A stretch of 64,000 bases of DNA from Aquisalimonas lutea (GTDB taxonomy: Bacteria; Pseudomonadota; Gammaproteobacteria; Nitrococcales; Aquisalimonadaceae). The stretch spans positions 1 through 64,000 of the forward strand of contig NZ_JAUFPK010000006.1 in assembly GCF_030409225.1 (NCBI RefSeq). The letters are read 5' to 3'. Below, piece after piece: positions 46,124 through 59,109 of this stretch. The position numbers and the translations under genes were made by a program. The notes under the pieces were generated by a model, which was given only the letters and a program-made list of their open reading frames with translations, ran no database searches and was not told where the DNA came from. Positions within the stretch are counted from its first letter, which is position 1, and each line of letters starts with the position of its first letter.

Positions 46124-46576
46124 ATGCGACATTACGAAGTGGTCTTCATGGTCCACCCGGACCAGAGCGACCAGGTGCCCGCCATGACGGAGCGCTATCG
46201 CGCCATCGTCGAGGGCAATGACGGCAAGGTGCACCGCCTCGAGGACTGGGGCCGCCGGCAGCTTGCCTACCCCATCCGCAAGCTCATCAAGGCGCACTAC
46301 GTTCTCATGAACATCGAGTGCGGCAAGGACGAGCTGGACGAACTCACCTCTGCCTTCCGTTTCAACGATGCCGTCATCCGGCACTTCGTGCTCGCCCGGG
46401 AAGAGCCGGTCACCGAGCCGTCGCCGATGATGAAGGAAAAGGACGAGAGCAAGGAGCGGGGCCGGCGCGAGGATCGCCCGCGGGGCGACGACCGGCCGCA
46501 GTCCCGTGACCAGGGTCAGGGCGAGGGCGAGCAGGCCGAGGCTTCCGAGGAAGCTGACAGCGGCGCCGAGGCCTGA
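46124..46576 (+). CDS. rpsF: 30S ribosomal protein S6
   Basis: 150 residues, longer than many S6 because of an acidic, charged tail (about 105-150, [20 protein letters not shown]...). The S6 core reads [49 protein letters not shown] and [24 protein letters not shown] ribosome site precedes ATG 46124. First gene of rpsF-priB-rpsR. Confidence 0.98.
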   Translation: MRHYEVVFMVHPDQSDQVPAMTERYRAIVEGNDGKVHRLEDWGRRQLAYPIRKLIKAHYVLMNIECGKDELDELTSAFRFNDAVIRHFVLAREEPVTEPSPMMKEKDESKERGRREDRPRGDDRPQSRDQGQGEGEQAEASEEADSGAEA

Positions 46577-46602
46577 GCCGGGCGGGGCAGGAGTGCTCGC
46601 CC

Positions 46603-46959
46603 ATGACAGAGTCCGGGCACGCCCCGTGGCCCGACAATCGCCTGGCGCTCACCGGGACCGTGGTGGATGAGCCGCAGACCCGGACCTCGCCGGGCGGCGT
46701 GCCGGTGAGCCGGTTCACCCTGGAGCATGCCTCCGAGCAACCGGACGACGGCGAGAGCCGCCAGACCCGGTTCCGGGTAAGCGTCCATGCCCGGGGCAAG
46801 GCGCTGCAGGCGGAGGTCGCCGCCCTGCAGGCCGGCAGCCGGGTACGGGTTCTCGGCCATCTCGGGCATACCGGCTATCGTCCGGAACAGCAGCGGCTGG
46901 TGGTGATCGCGCGCCGCATTCAGCCGCAACCGAATCAGGAAACGCAAGGAGTTGAGTAA
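46603..46959 (+). CDS. priB: Primosomal replication protein N (PriB)
   Basis: 118-residue OB-fold single-strand DNA-binding protein that helps PriA restart replication forks. [31 protein letters not shown] and [20 protein letters not shown] match PriB. The position between rpsF and rpsR is diagnostic. Its TAA overlaps the rpsR ATG. Confidence 0.93.
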   Translation: MTESGHAPWPDNRLALTGTVVDEPQTRTSPGGVPVSRFTLEHASEQPDDGESRQTRFRVSVHARGKALQAEVAALQAGSRVRVLGHLGHTGYRPEQQRLVVIARRIQPQPNQETQGVE

Positions 46960-47183
46960 TGGCTCGTTTTTTCCGTCGTCGCAAGTATTGCCGCTTTACA
47001 GCGGAAGGCGTGAAGGAGATCGACTACAAGGATCTCGCCACGCTGCGGAACTACATCACGGAGACGGGCAAGATCGTCCCGAGCCGGATCACCGGGACGA
47101 ACGCCCGCTATCAGCGCCAGCTGGCCCGTGCCATCAAGCGTGCACGCTACCTGGCACTGCTGCCGTATACGGACCGGCACTGA
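46959..47183 (+). CDS. rpsR: 30S ribosomal protein S18
   Basis: 74 residues: [40 protein letters not shown] and [20 protein letters not shown]. Full-length S18. Co-translated with priB. Confidence 0.98.
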   Translation: MARFFRRRKYCRFTAEGVKEIDYKDLATLRNYITETGKIVPSRITGTNARYQRQLARAIKRARYLALLPYTDRH

Positions 47184-47214
47184 TCCGGCCGCCGGGACAG
47201 CACGGAGCACGTCC

Positions 47215-48072
47215 GTGAGAGGCCTGGCGGGATTGCTCATGCAGGGTCGGTGGCAGCCGGTGCTGTTCATGGGCGTCACCACCCTGGTGCCGTTGCTGGC
47301 GTGGCTCGGCGGCGCGGCGCTGGCCCTGGTCACCCTGCGCCGCGGGCCGCTGGAAGGATTCGTGACCATGGCCGCGGCGTCCCTGGCCCTGGGCGTGGGG
47401 CTGGCGGCCATGGGGGCGAACCCCGTGGTCTCGGCGCTGGGCGTGCTCGAGTACTGGGGGCCGGTGTACGTGCTCGCCTGGGTCCTGCGCGTCACGGTGT
47501 CGCTGCCGCTGGCCATGATGGCGTCCGCCGCCATGGCCGCGGTGGTGCTCGTCGGATGGCACGTGCTGGTCACCGACCCGGTGGCGTTCTGGGAGCGTTC
47601 ACTGGGGCCGCTGGCGCAGGGCGAGAACGCGACCGGGATGATGGAGGCGCTGCTGCCGGTGATGTCCGGCTACTGGGTGCTCGGGCTGTGGAGCCTGGTC
47701 CTGGGCAGCCTGCTTCTGGGCCGCTGGTGGCAGGCACTGCTGTACAATCCGGGCGGGTTCCGGGCGGAGTTCCATGCCCTGCGCCTGGACTGGCGTCTCG
47801 GGGCGGCGGCCCTGGCGGCCATGCTCGGGGCGACGTTCACGGGGCCCGGGCTGGTGCATGATCTGTCGCTGCTCGCCTCGGGTGTGTTTACCATACAGGC
47901 CCTGGCGGTGGCGCACGGGCTGCGGGCCGTGACCGGCTGGCACCGGGCGGTGCTGATACCGGTGTACGTATTGTTGCCGTTTCTGTTCAAGCTGTATGCC
48001 CTCGCGGGCATTGCCGATACCTGGTTCGACCTGCGGGCCCGGTGGCGGCACAGCAGCGGAAGCGGCGGGTGA
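47215..48072 (+). CDS. DUF2232 (YybS-like) membrane protein
   Basis: 285 residues with about eight hydrophobic helices (for example [60 protein letters not shown]). This gene sits between rpsR and rplI in many gammaproteobacteria. GTG 47215 with GGAG 8 bases upstream is used; a later ATG (47239) is possible. Function unknown. Confidence 0.8.
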   Translation: MRGLAGLLMQGRWQPVLFMGVTTLVPLLAWLGGAALALVTLRRGPLEGFVTMAAASLALGVGLAAMGANPVVSALGVLEYWGPVYVLAWVLRVTVSLPLAMMASAAMAAVVLVGWHVLVTDPVAFWERSLGPLAQGENATGMMEALLPVMSGYWVLGLWSLVLGSLLLGRWWQALLYNPGGFRAEFHALRLDWRLGAAALAAMLGATFTGPGLVHDLSLLASGVFTIQALAVAHGLRAVTGWHRAVLIPVYVLLPFLFKLYALAGIADTWFDLRARWRHSSGSGG

Positions 48073-48119
48073 ATCGACCGGGTGTCGATTCGGGATTTGA
48101 ACTGATCGGGGTTGCAGCG

Positions 48120-48566
48120 ATGGAAGTCATTCTCCTGGAAAAGGTGGAAAACCTGGGTAGCCTGGGTGATACAGTAAAAGTACGTCCGGGGTTCGGGCGC
48201 AATTACCTGGTGCCGCAGGGCAAGGCCAAGCCGGCGACACCGGAGAACATCCGGTACTTCGAGGAGCGCCGGGCGGAGCTCGAGCGCGCCGCCGCGGAAG
48301 CCCTGGCGGCCGCCGAGGCCCGGCGCGAGCGCGTCGCCGAGCTGACGCTCAACATCGCCGCCAAGGCCGGCGACGAGGGCAAGCTGTTCGGCTCGGTGGG
48401 CCCCGGCGATATCGCCGATGCCGCCACCGAGGCCGGTGTCGAGCTGGCCAAGCACGAAGTGCGCATGCCCAACGGGCCCATTCGCGTCACCGGCGAGTAC
48501 GACGTGCATGTCCACCTCTATACGGACGTGGATACCACGATCCGGGTCGTCGTCGAAGGGACCTGA
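48120..48566 (+). CDS. rplI: 50S ribosomal protein L9
   Basis: 148 residues: [36 protein letters not shown], a long central helix and [15 protein letters not shown] in the C-terminal domain. Canonical L9. Confidence 0.98.
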   Translation: MEVILLEKVENLGSLGDTVKVRPGFGRNYLVPQGKAKPATPENIRYFEERRAELERAAAEALAAAEARRERVAELTLNIAAKAGDEGKLFGSVGPGDIADAATEAGVELAKHEVRMPNGPIRVTGEYDVHVHLYTDVDTTIRVVVEGT

Positions 48567-48724
48567 CGCAGTCGCGTCGGCGCTGCGCCGGGCCGTGCAC
48601 CGATGGCCGGCAGTCCGGGGGCCCGCGTTTGCCCCGGGGCGCGTCGGCGGGTGCGGTCCGGCCCGCGACATGGTCTCCGGGGCCGACGGCAGTCCATGCA
48701 CGGTATCGAGGGTAGCGGGGAGCC

Positions 48725-50116
48725 ATGGCAGAGACGAATCCCGCCGAACAGCTGGATACCAGTGCCCTGAAGGTGCCGCCCCATTCCCTGGAGGCGGAAC
48801 AGGCCGTACTCGGCGGTCTCATGGTGGACAACGAGGCCTGGGACCGGGTCGCCGACCGCGTCGGTGAAGAGGACTTCTACCGCCACGATCACCGCCTGAT
48901 CTTCCGCGCCATCGGGCAGCTGGCCGAGCAGCAGCAGCCCATGGACGTGGTGACGCTGTCCGAGGCCCTGCGCAACAGCGGCCAGCTCGACGACGCCGGG
49001 GGCATGGGCTATCTCGGCACGCTAGTGACGGAGACGCCCAGCGCCGCCAATATCGTCGCCTACGCGGATATCGTCCGCGAGCGCTCCATCCTGCGGCAGA
49101 TGATCCGCGTCGGCACCGACGTGGTCAGCTCCGCCTTCCAGCCCGACGGCCGCGACAGCAAGGATCTCCTGGAGGAGGCCGAGCGCCTGATCTTCCAGAT
49201 CGCGGAGAGCAGCGGCCGCTTCCAGCAGGGCTTTGTCGGGGTGAAGGACATCCTCCCCACAGTGGTCGAGCGCATCGACACGCTCTATCACCAGGACGGC
49301 AGCGTAACCGGCCTGCCCACCGGCTTCACCGACTACGACCACATGACCTCGGGACTGCAGTCCGGGGACCTGGTGATCATCGCCGCCCGGCCGTCCATGG
49401 GCAAGACCACCTTCGCCATGAACATTGCCGAGCAGGCCTCGCTCAAGGGGGACGCCCCGGTGGCCGTGTTCAGCATGGAGATGCCCGCCGACGCCCTGGC
49501 CATGCGCATGCTCTCGTCGCTGGGGCGCGTGGAGCTGCAGAAGATCCGCACGGGGAACCTGGAGGACGAGGACTGGCCGCGGCTGACCTCCACCATGAGC
49601 CTGCTCTCCGAGGCGAAGCTGTTCATCGACGACTCGCCCGGCCTGTCCCCCCAGGAGATGCGCGCCCGGGCACGGCGCCTCAAGCGCGAGCACGGTCTGT
49701 CCATGATCGTGGTGGACTACCTGCAGCTCATGCAGCTGCCCGGCTTCAAGGAGAACCGCACGGCGGAGATCTCGCAGATCTCGCGCGGGCTCAAGGCCAT
49801 GGCCAAGGAGCTGGACGTGCCCGTGGTGGCGCTGTCCCAGCTCAACCGCAGCCTCGAGCAGCGGCCCAACAAGCGGCCGGTGATGTCGGACCTGCGCGAG
49901 TCCGGGGCCATCGAGCAGGATGCCGACGTCATCGTGTTCATCTACCGGGACGAGGTCTACAACGAGGACAGCCCGGACAAGGGCACCGCCGAGATCATCA
50001 TCGGCAAGCAGCGCAACGGCCCGATCGGTACCTGCCGCCTGACGTTCCTCGGGCAGTACACGCGCTTCGAGAACTACATCCACGACGTCTACGGCGGCGA
50101 GGGCTGGCAACAGTGA
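48725..50116 (+). CDS. dnaB: Replicative DNA helicase
   Basis: 463-residue hexameric helicase. N-terminal domain LKVPPHSLEAEQAVLGGLMV; RecA-like motor with Walker A IIAARPSMGKTTFAMNIAEQ, IVVDYLQLMQLPG (Walker B), LSQLNRSLEQRPNKRPVMSD (H4) and SGAIEQDADVIVFIYRDEVY. No intein. The stop overlaps the alr start. Confidence 0.98.
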   Translation: MAETNPAEQLDTSALKVPPHSLEAEQAVLGGLMVDNEAWDRVADRVGEEDFYRHDHRLIFRAIGQLAEQQQPMDVVTLSEALRNSGQLDDAGGMGYLGTLVTETPSAANIVAYADIVRERSILRQMIRVGTDVVSSAFQPDGRDSKDLLEEAERLIFQIAESSGRFQQGFVGVKDILPTVVERIDTLYHQDGSVTGLPTGFTDYDHMTSGLQSGDLVIIAARPSMGKTTFAMNIAEQASLKGDAPVAVFSMEMPADALAMRMLSSLGRVELQKIRTGNLEDEDWPRLTSTMSLLSEAKLFIDDSPGLSPQEMRARARRLKREHGLSMIVVDYLQLMQLPGFKENRTAEISQISRGLKAMAKELDVPVVALSQLNRSLEQRPNKRPVMSDLRESGAIEQDADVIVFIYRDEVYNEDSPDKGTAEIIIGKQRNGPIGTCRLTFLGQYTRFENYIHDVYGGEGWQQ

Positions 50117-51225
50117 CCCGCGAAGCCCGGGCGGTGATCAATGTCTCCGCGCTGCGCCACAATCTGGGGGTGGCCCGGGATGCCGCGGGCCAGGCGCGGG
50201 TCATGGCGGTGATCAAGGGCAACGGCTACGGCCACGGCCTGCTGCGGGCGGCGTACGCCCTGCGGGGCGCTGACGCCTTCGCGGTGACCTGCCTGGAAGA
50301 GGCCATTCCCCTGCGGGAGGCGGGGTTCGCCCACCCGATCCTGCTCCTCGAGGGCCCGTACGAGCCCGGCGAGGTGCAGCTGGCCAGCCGCTATCGCCTG
50401 GATGTGGTGATCCATTCGGACTGGCAGATCAGCGTGCTGCAGAATGCCCGGCTGGCGCGCCCGCTCAACGCGTGGCTGAAGGTGGACTCGGGCATGCACC
50501 GCCTGGGCCTGCCCCCGGAGCGGGTCCGCGAGGCCCACGCGCAGCTGGCCGCCAGCGCGTCGGTGTCGCCGCACCTGCGGCTGATTACGCATCTCGCGGA
50601 GGCGGATGATCTCGACTCCGGCAAGACGGATCGGCAGCTGGCGTGCTTCGACGAGGCGACCAGCGGTCTCCGCGGCGAGCGGACCATCGCCAACTCCGCC
50701 GGCCTGCTGGCCTGGCCCCGTACGCGGGCGGACTGGGTGCGCCCGGGCATCATGCTCTACGGCGCCACCCCGTTCGATCACCGGAATCCGCCCCACGCCC
50801 CGCTGCGCCCGGCCATGACCCTGACCACGCGCATTCATGCCATCTACCAGCACCGGTCCGGGGACGCCATCGGCTACGGGGGCACGTGGGTGTGCCCGGA
50901 GGACATGCCCGTGGCCGTGGCCGCCATCGGCTACGGCGACGGCTACCCCCGGCATGCGCCGTCCGGGACGCCCGTGCTGGTCAACGGCGTGCGGGCGCAG
51001 CTCATCGGCCGCGTGTCCATGGACATGATCTGTATCGACCTGCGGGGCATCGACGAGCCGGTGGAGGTCGGCGACGAGGTAACCCTGTGGGGCGAGGGCC
51101 TGCCGGCGGAGGAAGTCGCCGAGCACGCCGGCACCATCGCCTATGAGCTTTTCTGCACCGTGACCCAGCGCGTGCGCTTCCTGGAAGAACGCGACCGGCA
51201 TGGCCCGCACCCGCACTCTGTATAG
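50113..51225 (+). CDS. alr: Alanine racemase
   Basis: PLP enzyme making D-alanine for peptidoglycan. 370 residues. PLP lysine in AVIKGNGYGHGLLRAA (about residue 35), catalytic Tyr in AIGYGGTW, plus RVSMDMICIDL. GTG start overlapping the dnaB stop. Overlaps radA by 26 bases. Confidence 0.96.
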   Translation: MTREARAVINVSALRHNLGVARDAAGQARVMAVIKGNGYGHGLLRAAYALRGADAFAVTCLEEAIPLREAGFAHPILLLEGPYEPGEVQLASRYRLDVVIHSDWQISVLQNARLARPLNAWLKVDSGMHRLGLPPERVREAHAQLAASASVSPHLRLITHLAEADDLDSGKTDRQLACFDEATSGLRGERTIANSAGLLAWPRTRADWVRPGIMLYGATPFDHRNPPHAPLRPAMTLTTRIHAIYQHRSGDAIGYGGTWVCPEDMPVAVAAIGYGDGYPRHAPSGTPVLVNGVRAQLIGRVSMDMICIDLRGIDEPVEVGDEVTLWGEGLPAEEVAEHAGTIAYELFCTVTQRVRFLEERDRHGPHPHSV

Positions 51226-52561
51226 CTGCAGCGCCTGCGGGGCACGGAGCCCGAAATGGGCGGGGCAGTGCCCGGAATGCGGTGCATGGAACACCCTCGA
51301 GGAGACGGTGGAGGCGCCCGCTGCGGCGCAACGCGCCACCGGGCACTACGCCGCGGAATCCGGCGTCATGACCCTGGGCGAGGTGGGGCTGGAGCAGGAC
51401 GCGCGCTTCTCCAGCGGGCTGCGCGAGCTCGATCGCGTCCTCGGCGGCGGTCTGGTCCAGGGCGGTGCGGTCCTCATCGGCGGCGACCCGGGCATCGGCA
51501 AGTCCACGCTGCTGCTGCAGACCACCGCCCATCTCGCCGCCCGCGAGCGGGTGCTCTACGTCACCGGGGAGGAGTCCCTGCGCCAGGTGGCGCTGCGCGC
51601 CGGGCGTCTCGGCGTATCGGCGGACACCCTGGAGGTTCTCGCCGAGACGTGCGTGGAGGTGATCCTGGAGCATGCCCGGCAGCGACGCCCCCGGGTGCTG
51701 GTGGTGGATTCCGTGCAGACCGTGTTCACCGAGGCCCTGCAGTCGGCGCCGGGTGCCGTGGCGCAGGTGCGCGAGAGCGCGGCGCGGCTCATCCGCTTCG
51801 CCAAGCAGACCGAGACCAGCCTGTTCCTGGTGGGCCACGTCACCAAGGAAGGGCAGCTGGCGGGCCCGCGGGTACTGGAGCACATGGTGGATACCGTGCT
51901 CTATTTCGAGAGCGAGGGCGGCAGCCGCTTCCGCCTGCTGCGGGCGGTGAAGAACCGCTTCGGCGCGGCCAACGAGCTCGGCATCTTCGCCATGGACGAG
52001 GCCGGGCTCAAGCAGGTCCGCAATCCGTCGGCGATCTTCCTGTCGCGCCACCCGGAGCCGGTAAGCGGCAGCGCCGTGATGGTCACCCGCGACGGCAGCC
52101 GGCCGCTGCTGGTGGAGGTGCAGGCGCTGGTCGCGGAAACCCCGTTCTCCAGCCCGCGCCGGGTGGCCGTGGGCCTGGACGGCAATCGCCTGGCCATGCT
52201 GCTCGCCGTGCTCCTGCGCCACGGCGGGGTCATGACGGCGGACCAGGACGTCTTCCTGAACGTCGTCGGCGGCGTGCGGGTGGCGGAGACCGCCAGCGAC
52301 CTGCCGGTGATTCTCGCCACCCTGTCGAGCCTGCGCGACCGGCCGCTGGCCCCGGACTGCGTGCTGTTCGGCGAGGTGGGCCTGGCCGGCGAGATCCGGC
52401 CCGTGCCCAACGGCGAGGAGCGCCTCGCCGAAGCCGCCAAGCATGGATTCACCCGGGCGGTAATCCCGGCCAAGAACGCTCCCAGGCAGGGGCCGAAGGG
52501 AATCGAGGTCGTGGGCGTGGAACGCCTGCAGGACGCCATGGACGCCGTGTTCTCCCGCTGA
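51200..52561 (+). CDS. radA: DNA repair/branch-migration protein RadA (Sms)
   Basis: 453 residues. N-terminal zinc finger YSCSACGARSPKWAGQCPEC GAWNT, RecA-like ATPase with Walker A LIGGDPGIGKSTLLLQT, the RadA-specific KNRFGAANELGIFAM motif and a Lon-like C-terminal domain (FGEVGLAGEIRPV). It processes recombination intermediates. Confidence 0.97.
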   Translation: MARTRTLYSCSACGARSPKWAGQCPECGAWNTLEETVEAPAAAQRATGHYAAESGVMTLGEVGLEQDARFSSGLRELDRVLGGGLVQGGAVLIGGDPGIGKSTLLLQTTAHLAARERVLYVTGEESLRQVALRAGRLGVSADTLEVLAETCVEVILEHARQRRPRVLVVDSVQTVFTEALQSAPGAVAQVRESAARLIRFAKQTETSLFLVGHVTKEGQLAGPRVLEHMVDTVLYFESEGGSRFRLLRAVKNRFGAANELGIFAMDEAGLKQVRNPSAIFLSRHPEPVSGSAVMVTRDGSRPLLVEVQALVAETPFSSPRRVAVGLDGNRLAMLLAVLLRHGGVMTADQDVFLNVVGGVRVAETASDLPVILATLSSLRDRPLAPDCVLFGEVGLAGEIRPVPNGEERLAEAAKHGFTRAVIPAKNAPRQGPKGIEVVGVERLQDAMDAVFSR

Positions 52562-52579
52562 ACCGCGGACGGCGGGCGC

Positions 52580-52960
52580 TCAGCCGCTCTGCAGGTCCTC
52601 CGCCATCTCGCCCAGCTCGCGCTGCAGGGTGGCGGGATCGCCGAGATTGAGCTCCACCAGCCGCCGCAGATGCCCCATGCTCTCCATGTCGATCTCGGTA
52701 CAGTGGAACCCCGCATAGCGGCCGTTGCGGTGCGCCAGCTCGAGCGCCATGGCAATGCGGGCCTCCTCGGCCAGCGTGATGACGAGATGGTAGCGGGCGT
52801 CCGCGGCCAGCGGGACCGTTTCCGGGACGATCAGCATCACGCCCTTCAGGGACAGGTCGATGACCTGGGTGTCCAGCGTTGTCTCCGGCGTGCTCAGCTG
52901 TGCCGGCCCGTCGAACGGGACGCGACTGAAATGTCGACGCTCTTGGGATCCGGGAGCCAT
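52580..52960 (-). CDS. PilZ-domain protein
   Basis: 126 residues. The c-di-GMP-binding PilZ pattern is ERRHFSRVPFDG (R-x3-R) and TQVIDLSLKGVMLIV (D/N-x-S-x2-G). A likely cytoplasmic c-di-GMP effector controlling motility or surface behaviour; its partner is unknown. It is convergent with radA. Confidence 0.88.
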   Translation of the reverse strand: MAPGSQERRHFSRVPFDGPAQLSTPETTLDTQVIDLSLKGVMLIVPETVPLAADARYHLVITLAEEARIAMALELAHRNGRYAGFHCTEIDMESMGHLRRLVELNLGDPATLQRELGEMAEDLQSG

Positions 52961-53052
52961 GGCAGGCCTCGCTGGCCGTACATCCTTAACGATTGGATGC
53001 GGATACCATAGCACCGACTCCCGCGGTGCGCGAAGAAAGTGCACCGGGGCGA

Positions 53053-53910
53053 TCAGAGGGGGTCCCGGGCCTCCGCGGCGTCCAGGGTGTTGGCCAGGAG
53101 CGTCGCCACGGTCATGGGGCCGACCCCGCCGGGCACCGGTGTAATCCAGCCGGCACGCTCGCGGGCGCTGTCGAAATCCACGTCGCCGGTGAGCTTGCCC
53201 GAGTCCAGGCGGTTGATGCCCACGTCCACGACCACGGCACCCTCCTGGATCCAGTCGCCGGGAATGAAGCCGGGGCGCCCGACGGCCGCGACCACCAGGT
53301 CCGCGCCGCGCACCCGCGCCTCCAGGTCCCGGGTGCGGCTGTGGCAGATGGTGACCGTGCAGCGGGCGTTGAGCAGCTCCAGGGCCATGGGCCGGCCGAC
53401 GATATTGGACTGGCCGACGATGACGGCATCGCGGCCGGCGAGGGCGATGCCGGCGTCCTCCAGGAGCTTCATTACGCCGTGGGGCGTACACGACCGCAGC
53501 CCGGGCAGCTTCAGGGCAAGCCGTCCCATGTTGACGGGGTGGAAGCCGTCCACGTCCTTGGCCGGATCGATGCGGTCGATGACGCTCTGGGCCTCCATGT
53601 GCGGCGGCAGCGGCAGCTGGACCAGGATGCCGTCGATGGCCGGGTCGGCATTGAGCTCGTCGACCAGCGCCAGCAGCCGCTCCTGGTCCGCGTCCCCGGG
53701 AAGGTCGTAGGCCCGGGAGAGCATGCCCACCTCCTCGCACTGGGCGCGCTTCTTGCGGACATAGACCTGTGAGGCGGGGTTGTCGCCCACCAGGACGACG
53801 GCCAGGCCCGGGGGACGCCCGCCGCCCCCGGTGCGCCGGGCGACGCCGGTGGCCACGGACTGCCGCAGGCGGGCCGCTGCGGCCTTGCCGTCGAGGATTT
53901 CTGCGCTCAT
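53053..53910 (-). CDS. folD: Methylene-THF dehydrogenase / methenyl-THF cyclohydrolase
   Basis: Interconverts C1-folates using NADP. 285 residues: [20 protein letters not shown] (catalytic Lys), [60 protein letters not shown] and [18 protein letters not shown]. Start ATG 53910. Confidence 0.97.
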   Translation of the reverse strand: MSAEILDGKAAAARLRQSVATGVARRTGGGGRPPGLAVVLVGDNPASQVYVRKKRAQCEEVGMLSRAYDLPGDADQERLLALVDELNADPAIDGILVQLPLPPHMEAQSVIDRIDPAKDVDGFHPVNMGRLALKLPGLRSCTPHGVMKLLEDAGIALAGRDAVIVGQSNIVGRPMALELLNARCTVTICHSRTRDLEARVRGADLVVAAVGRPGFIPGDWIQEGAVVVDVGINRLDSGKLTGDVDFDSARERAGWITPVPGGVGPMTVATLLANTLDAAEARDPL

Positions 53911-54069
53911 GGGGGCTCCTGCGTGATCCCTGGGACGTGCCGCTGCGCTGCCGCATGCAAGCGAGCGGATTCTCGCACGGCCCGTTCTGCGGCCACAAGC
54001 AGATGGGTCCGCAGCGGCCGGCGGATGGCGCAGCAGCACAATTGCGCGACGTGCTCCGGCCGCGGCGCG

Positions 54070-54504
54070 TCAGTCGTCCGGGGTGCCGGTTTCCTGGGCC
54101 AGGGCGGCGGCGAGGGCTTCCGCCGGCAGGGTCACGCAGCGGTGGCGGGTCGGGTAGGCGCGCAGGGCACCGAGCGGCTCCAGCGGGGCGGGCAGCGGCG
54201 TGTCCGTGGACTGCAGCGCAGCCCGGACCGTCCCCGCGTACGCGCGCAGGGCGTCGGCACGGGTGTCCGGCGGCGTCTCGCACAACAACGACGCCGCTGC
54301 CATGCAGACCGCGCAGCCCCGGCCGTGGAACCCGATGGCGGCGAGCTGCTCGTGCTCCAGGGCGACGCCGACGCGGATATCGTCGCCGCACAGGGGGTTG
54401 TAGGCCTGCCCACGCCGGGGGTAGTCGTCCACGGGCCCGAAGCGGCGCGGGTGCCGGTAGTGGTCCAGCACGATCTCGCGGTAGATGGATTCCATCTCAG
54501 CCAT
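54070..54504 (-). CDS. SufU/NifU-like Fe-S scaffold family protein
   Basis: 144 residues. The U-type scaffold pattern is YREIVLDHYRHPRRFGPVDD, NPLCGDDIRVGV (first Cys), FHGRGCAVCMAAASLLCE (second Cys) and RHRCVTLPAEAL (third Cys). Such proteins bind nascent clusters or zinc or relay sulfur. It overlaps xdhC by 8 bases and lies beside a molybdenum-hydroxylase cluster, so it may serve the Fe-S or Mo-sulfuration steps of that enzyme (inference). Starts MAE at 54504; ATG 54495 also possible. Confidence 0.8.
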   Translation of the reverse strand: MAEMESIYREIVLDHYRHPRRFGPVDDYPRRGQAYNPLCGDDIRVGVALEHEQLAAIGFHGRGCAVCMAAASLLCETPPDTRADALRAYAGTVRAALQSTDTPLPAPLEPLGALRAYPTRHRCVTLPAEALAAALAQETGTPDD

Positions 54505-55306
54505 CGAGCGGCTCCAGGGGCTTGACCTCGCAGAGGCGGCGACCGCTGCCGCCGTAGTGGAGCAGTACCATCTCCGAGAGGATGGCCAGGGCGATCTCCT
54601 CCGGCGCCCGCCCGCCCAGGTCCAGGCCCGCCGGTGCGGTGACCCGGTGCAGCTGCTCGGGGGTGAATCCCTCGGCCCGGAGCGAGTCCAGGACCAGGCG
54701 CGCCCGCTTGCGGCTGGCGACCAGGGCGATGTAGCCGGCACCCTCGCTCAGGGCGCGGCTGACGGAATGGTGATCGCCCTTGTGCTGGGTGGCGACCACG
54801 ACGCAGTCCCCGGCGCCGGGCGTGAGGCGCCGGTACTCCGGGTCGTCGGTGTCCAGGCGGACCGCGTCGGGGTAGCGCTCCTGCGTGGCGCGCGGGTCGT
54901 TGATGACCACGTCGAAGCCGCAGATGGTGGCCATCCGGCACAGGCTCTCCACCAGGCGGCCCTGGCCGAGCAGCCAGGCTGTCGGGCGCGGCCGCACCGG
55001 CTCCACCCACACCTTCATGGTGCCGCCGCAGGGGACGCCGGCGCCCAGGATCTCGTCGGTCATGTCGATCTCGATGAGCCGCCCCTGGCCATCGGCGAGC
55101 GCCTCGCGCGCGGCCTGGCCGGCGGACGAGTCGGCGCAGCCGCCGCCCACCCAGCCGGCCATGGTGCGCCCCTGGGCGTCGAACACGGCCTTGGCTCCCT
55201 TTTCCGCGGACACCGAGCCCTCGGTCTCCACCACCGTGGCCACGGCGTGGGCCTCACCCCGGTCCCGCAGCTCCACCAGGACGTCCAGCAGATCGTTTCC
55301 GCGCAT
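54497..55306 (-). CDS. XdhC/CoxI-family maturation protein
   Basis: 269 residues. The N-terminal XdhC part has ATVVETEGSVSAEKGAKAVF, AGWVGGGCADSSAG and LIEIDMTDEILGAGVPCGGT. The C-terminal Rossmann part has LLGQGRLVESLCRMATICGF and VVVATQHKGDHHSVSRAL. The family inserts and sulfurates molybdenum cofactor in xanthine dehydrogenase-type enzymes. Divergent from coxG, consistent with service to the adjacent cox cluster. Confidence 0.9.
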   Translation of the reverse strand: MRGNDLLDVLVELRDRGEAHAVATVVETEGSVSAEKGAKAVFDAQGRTMAGWVGGGCADSSAGQAAREALADGQGRLIEIDMTDEILGAGVPCGGTMKVWVEPVRPRPTAWLLGQGRLVESLCRMATICGFDVVINDPRATQERYPDAVRLDTDDPEYRRLTPGAGDCVVVATQHKGDHHSVSRALSEGAGYIALVASRKRARLVLDSLRAEGFTPEQLHRVTAPAGLDLGGRAPEEIALAILSEMVLLHYGGSGRRLCEVKPLEPLDG

Positions 55307-55551
55307 GCCGCGCCTCCTCCGACGTTCCGAGACACCAGGCCTGTCATGCTACCGCAGCATGCCCACCTCCAGCCTGTGCCCACCGCTCCGACCGCGCAAG
55401 GGGGGTCGGCATTCCCCGGGGCGGGGCTGCGCGGGCCCGCGGTCCCGGCGGCGGCGTCCGCATACGCATCCCCCGCGATTCGTCTACGCTTACCGGTGAC
55501 GCCAACGGCGGGGCCGCTGCCGGCCCCTCACCCGGAATACCGAGGAGGAGA

Positions 55552-56148
55552 ATGTCCATGGAGCTGAAGAACGAACAAAGACTCCCGGTTTCCCGCCAGA
55601 AGGCCTGGGAGGCGCTGAACGACCCGGACGTCCTCGCCGCCTGCATTCCGGGCTGCGAGTCCCTGGAGCGGGTGGACGATCACAACTACGACGCCACGGT
55701 GAATACCAAGGTGGGCCCGGTGAAGGCGCGCTTCACCGGCCGGGTCACCCTGGAGAACCTGCAGCCGCCGGAGTCGTATACCCTGAGCTTCGAGGGCAAC
55801 AGCGGCCAGGCCGGTTTCGCCCGGGGCAGCGCCGACGTGTACCTGGACGAGGAGCCGGACGGCGGCTGCCGGGTGCGCTACGACGTCTCGGCGACGGTGG
55901 GCGGCAAGCTCGCCCAGCTCGGCAGCCGCCTGGTCAAGGGGGCGGCGGAGAAGAACGCCAGCGAGTTCTTCGGCAATTTCACCCGCCATCTCGGCGGTGA
56001 GCCCGAGGGAGCCGCGGAAGAAGCGGCCGCCGGAAGCGGCCAGGCCGCGCAGGCTGAAGGCGGCGGCGACTCTCCCCGCACCGGCTATTGGCCCTGGGTG
56101 GCCGGCGGTGCGGTGGTGGTGCTGGTCATCATCATCCTGCTGCTGTAG
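55552..56148 (+). CDS. coxG: CoxG family protein (SRPBCC, membrane-anchored)
   Basis: 198 residues. SRPBCC/CoxG start [39 protein letters not shown], then [22 protein letters not shown]-terminal Ala/Gly-rich linker leads to a transmembrane anchor ([16 protein letters not shown]). In CO-oxidising bacteria CoxG recruits the dehydrogenase to the membrane. A strong GAGGAGGAG site lies upstream. First gene of coxG-S-L-M-D-E. Confidence 0.92.
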   Translation: MSMELKNEQRLPVSRQKAWEALNDPDVLAACIPGCESLERVDDHNYDATVNTKVGPVKARFTGRVTLENLQPPESYTLSFEGNSGQAGFARGSADVYLDEEPDGGCRVRYDVSATVGGKLAQLGSRLVKGAAEKNASEFFGNFTRHLGGEPEGAAEEAAAGSGQAAQAEGGGDSPRTGYWPWVAGGAVVVLVIIILLL

Positions 56149-56234
56149 CGCCCTTGCAGTGTGCGCATGCGGGGCTACGCTCAAGGCAGGCGGATCGTCC
56201 AGAACAAGCAAGAACCCCGCGAGGAGAAGCTGTC

Positions 56235-56705
<471 letters not shown>

Positions 56706-56706
56706 C

Positions 56707-59094
<2,388 letters not shown>

Positions 59095-59109
59095 CCGAGG
59101 TGAATCGCC

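Noticed and set aside
55510-55527. GGGGCCG-ctgc-CGGCCCC hairpin before coxG as a riboswitch
   Set aside because: Single GC hairpin without conserved riboswitch sequence; could be a chance structure in very GC-rich DNA.
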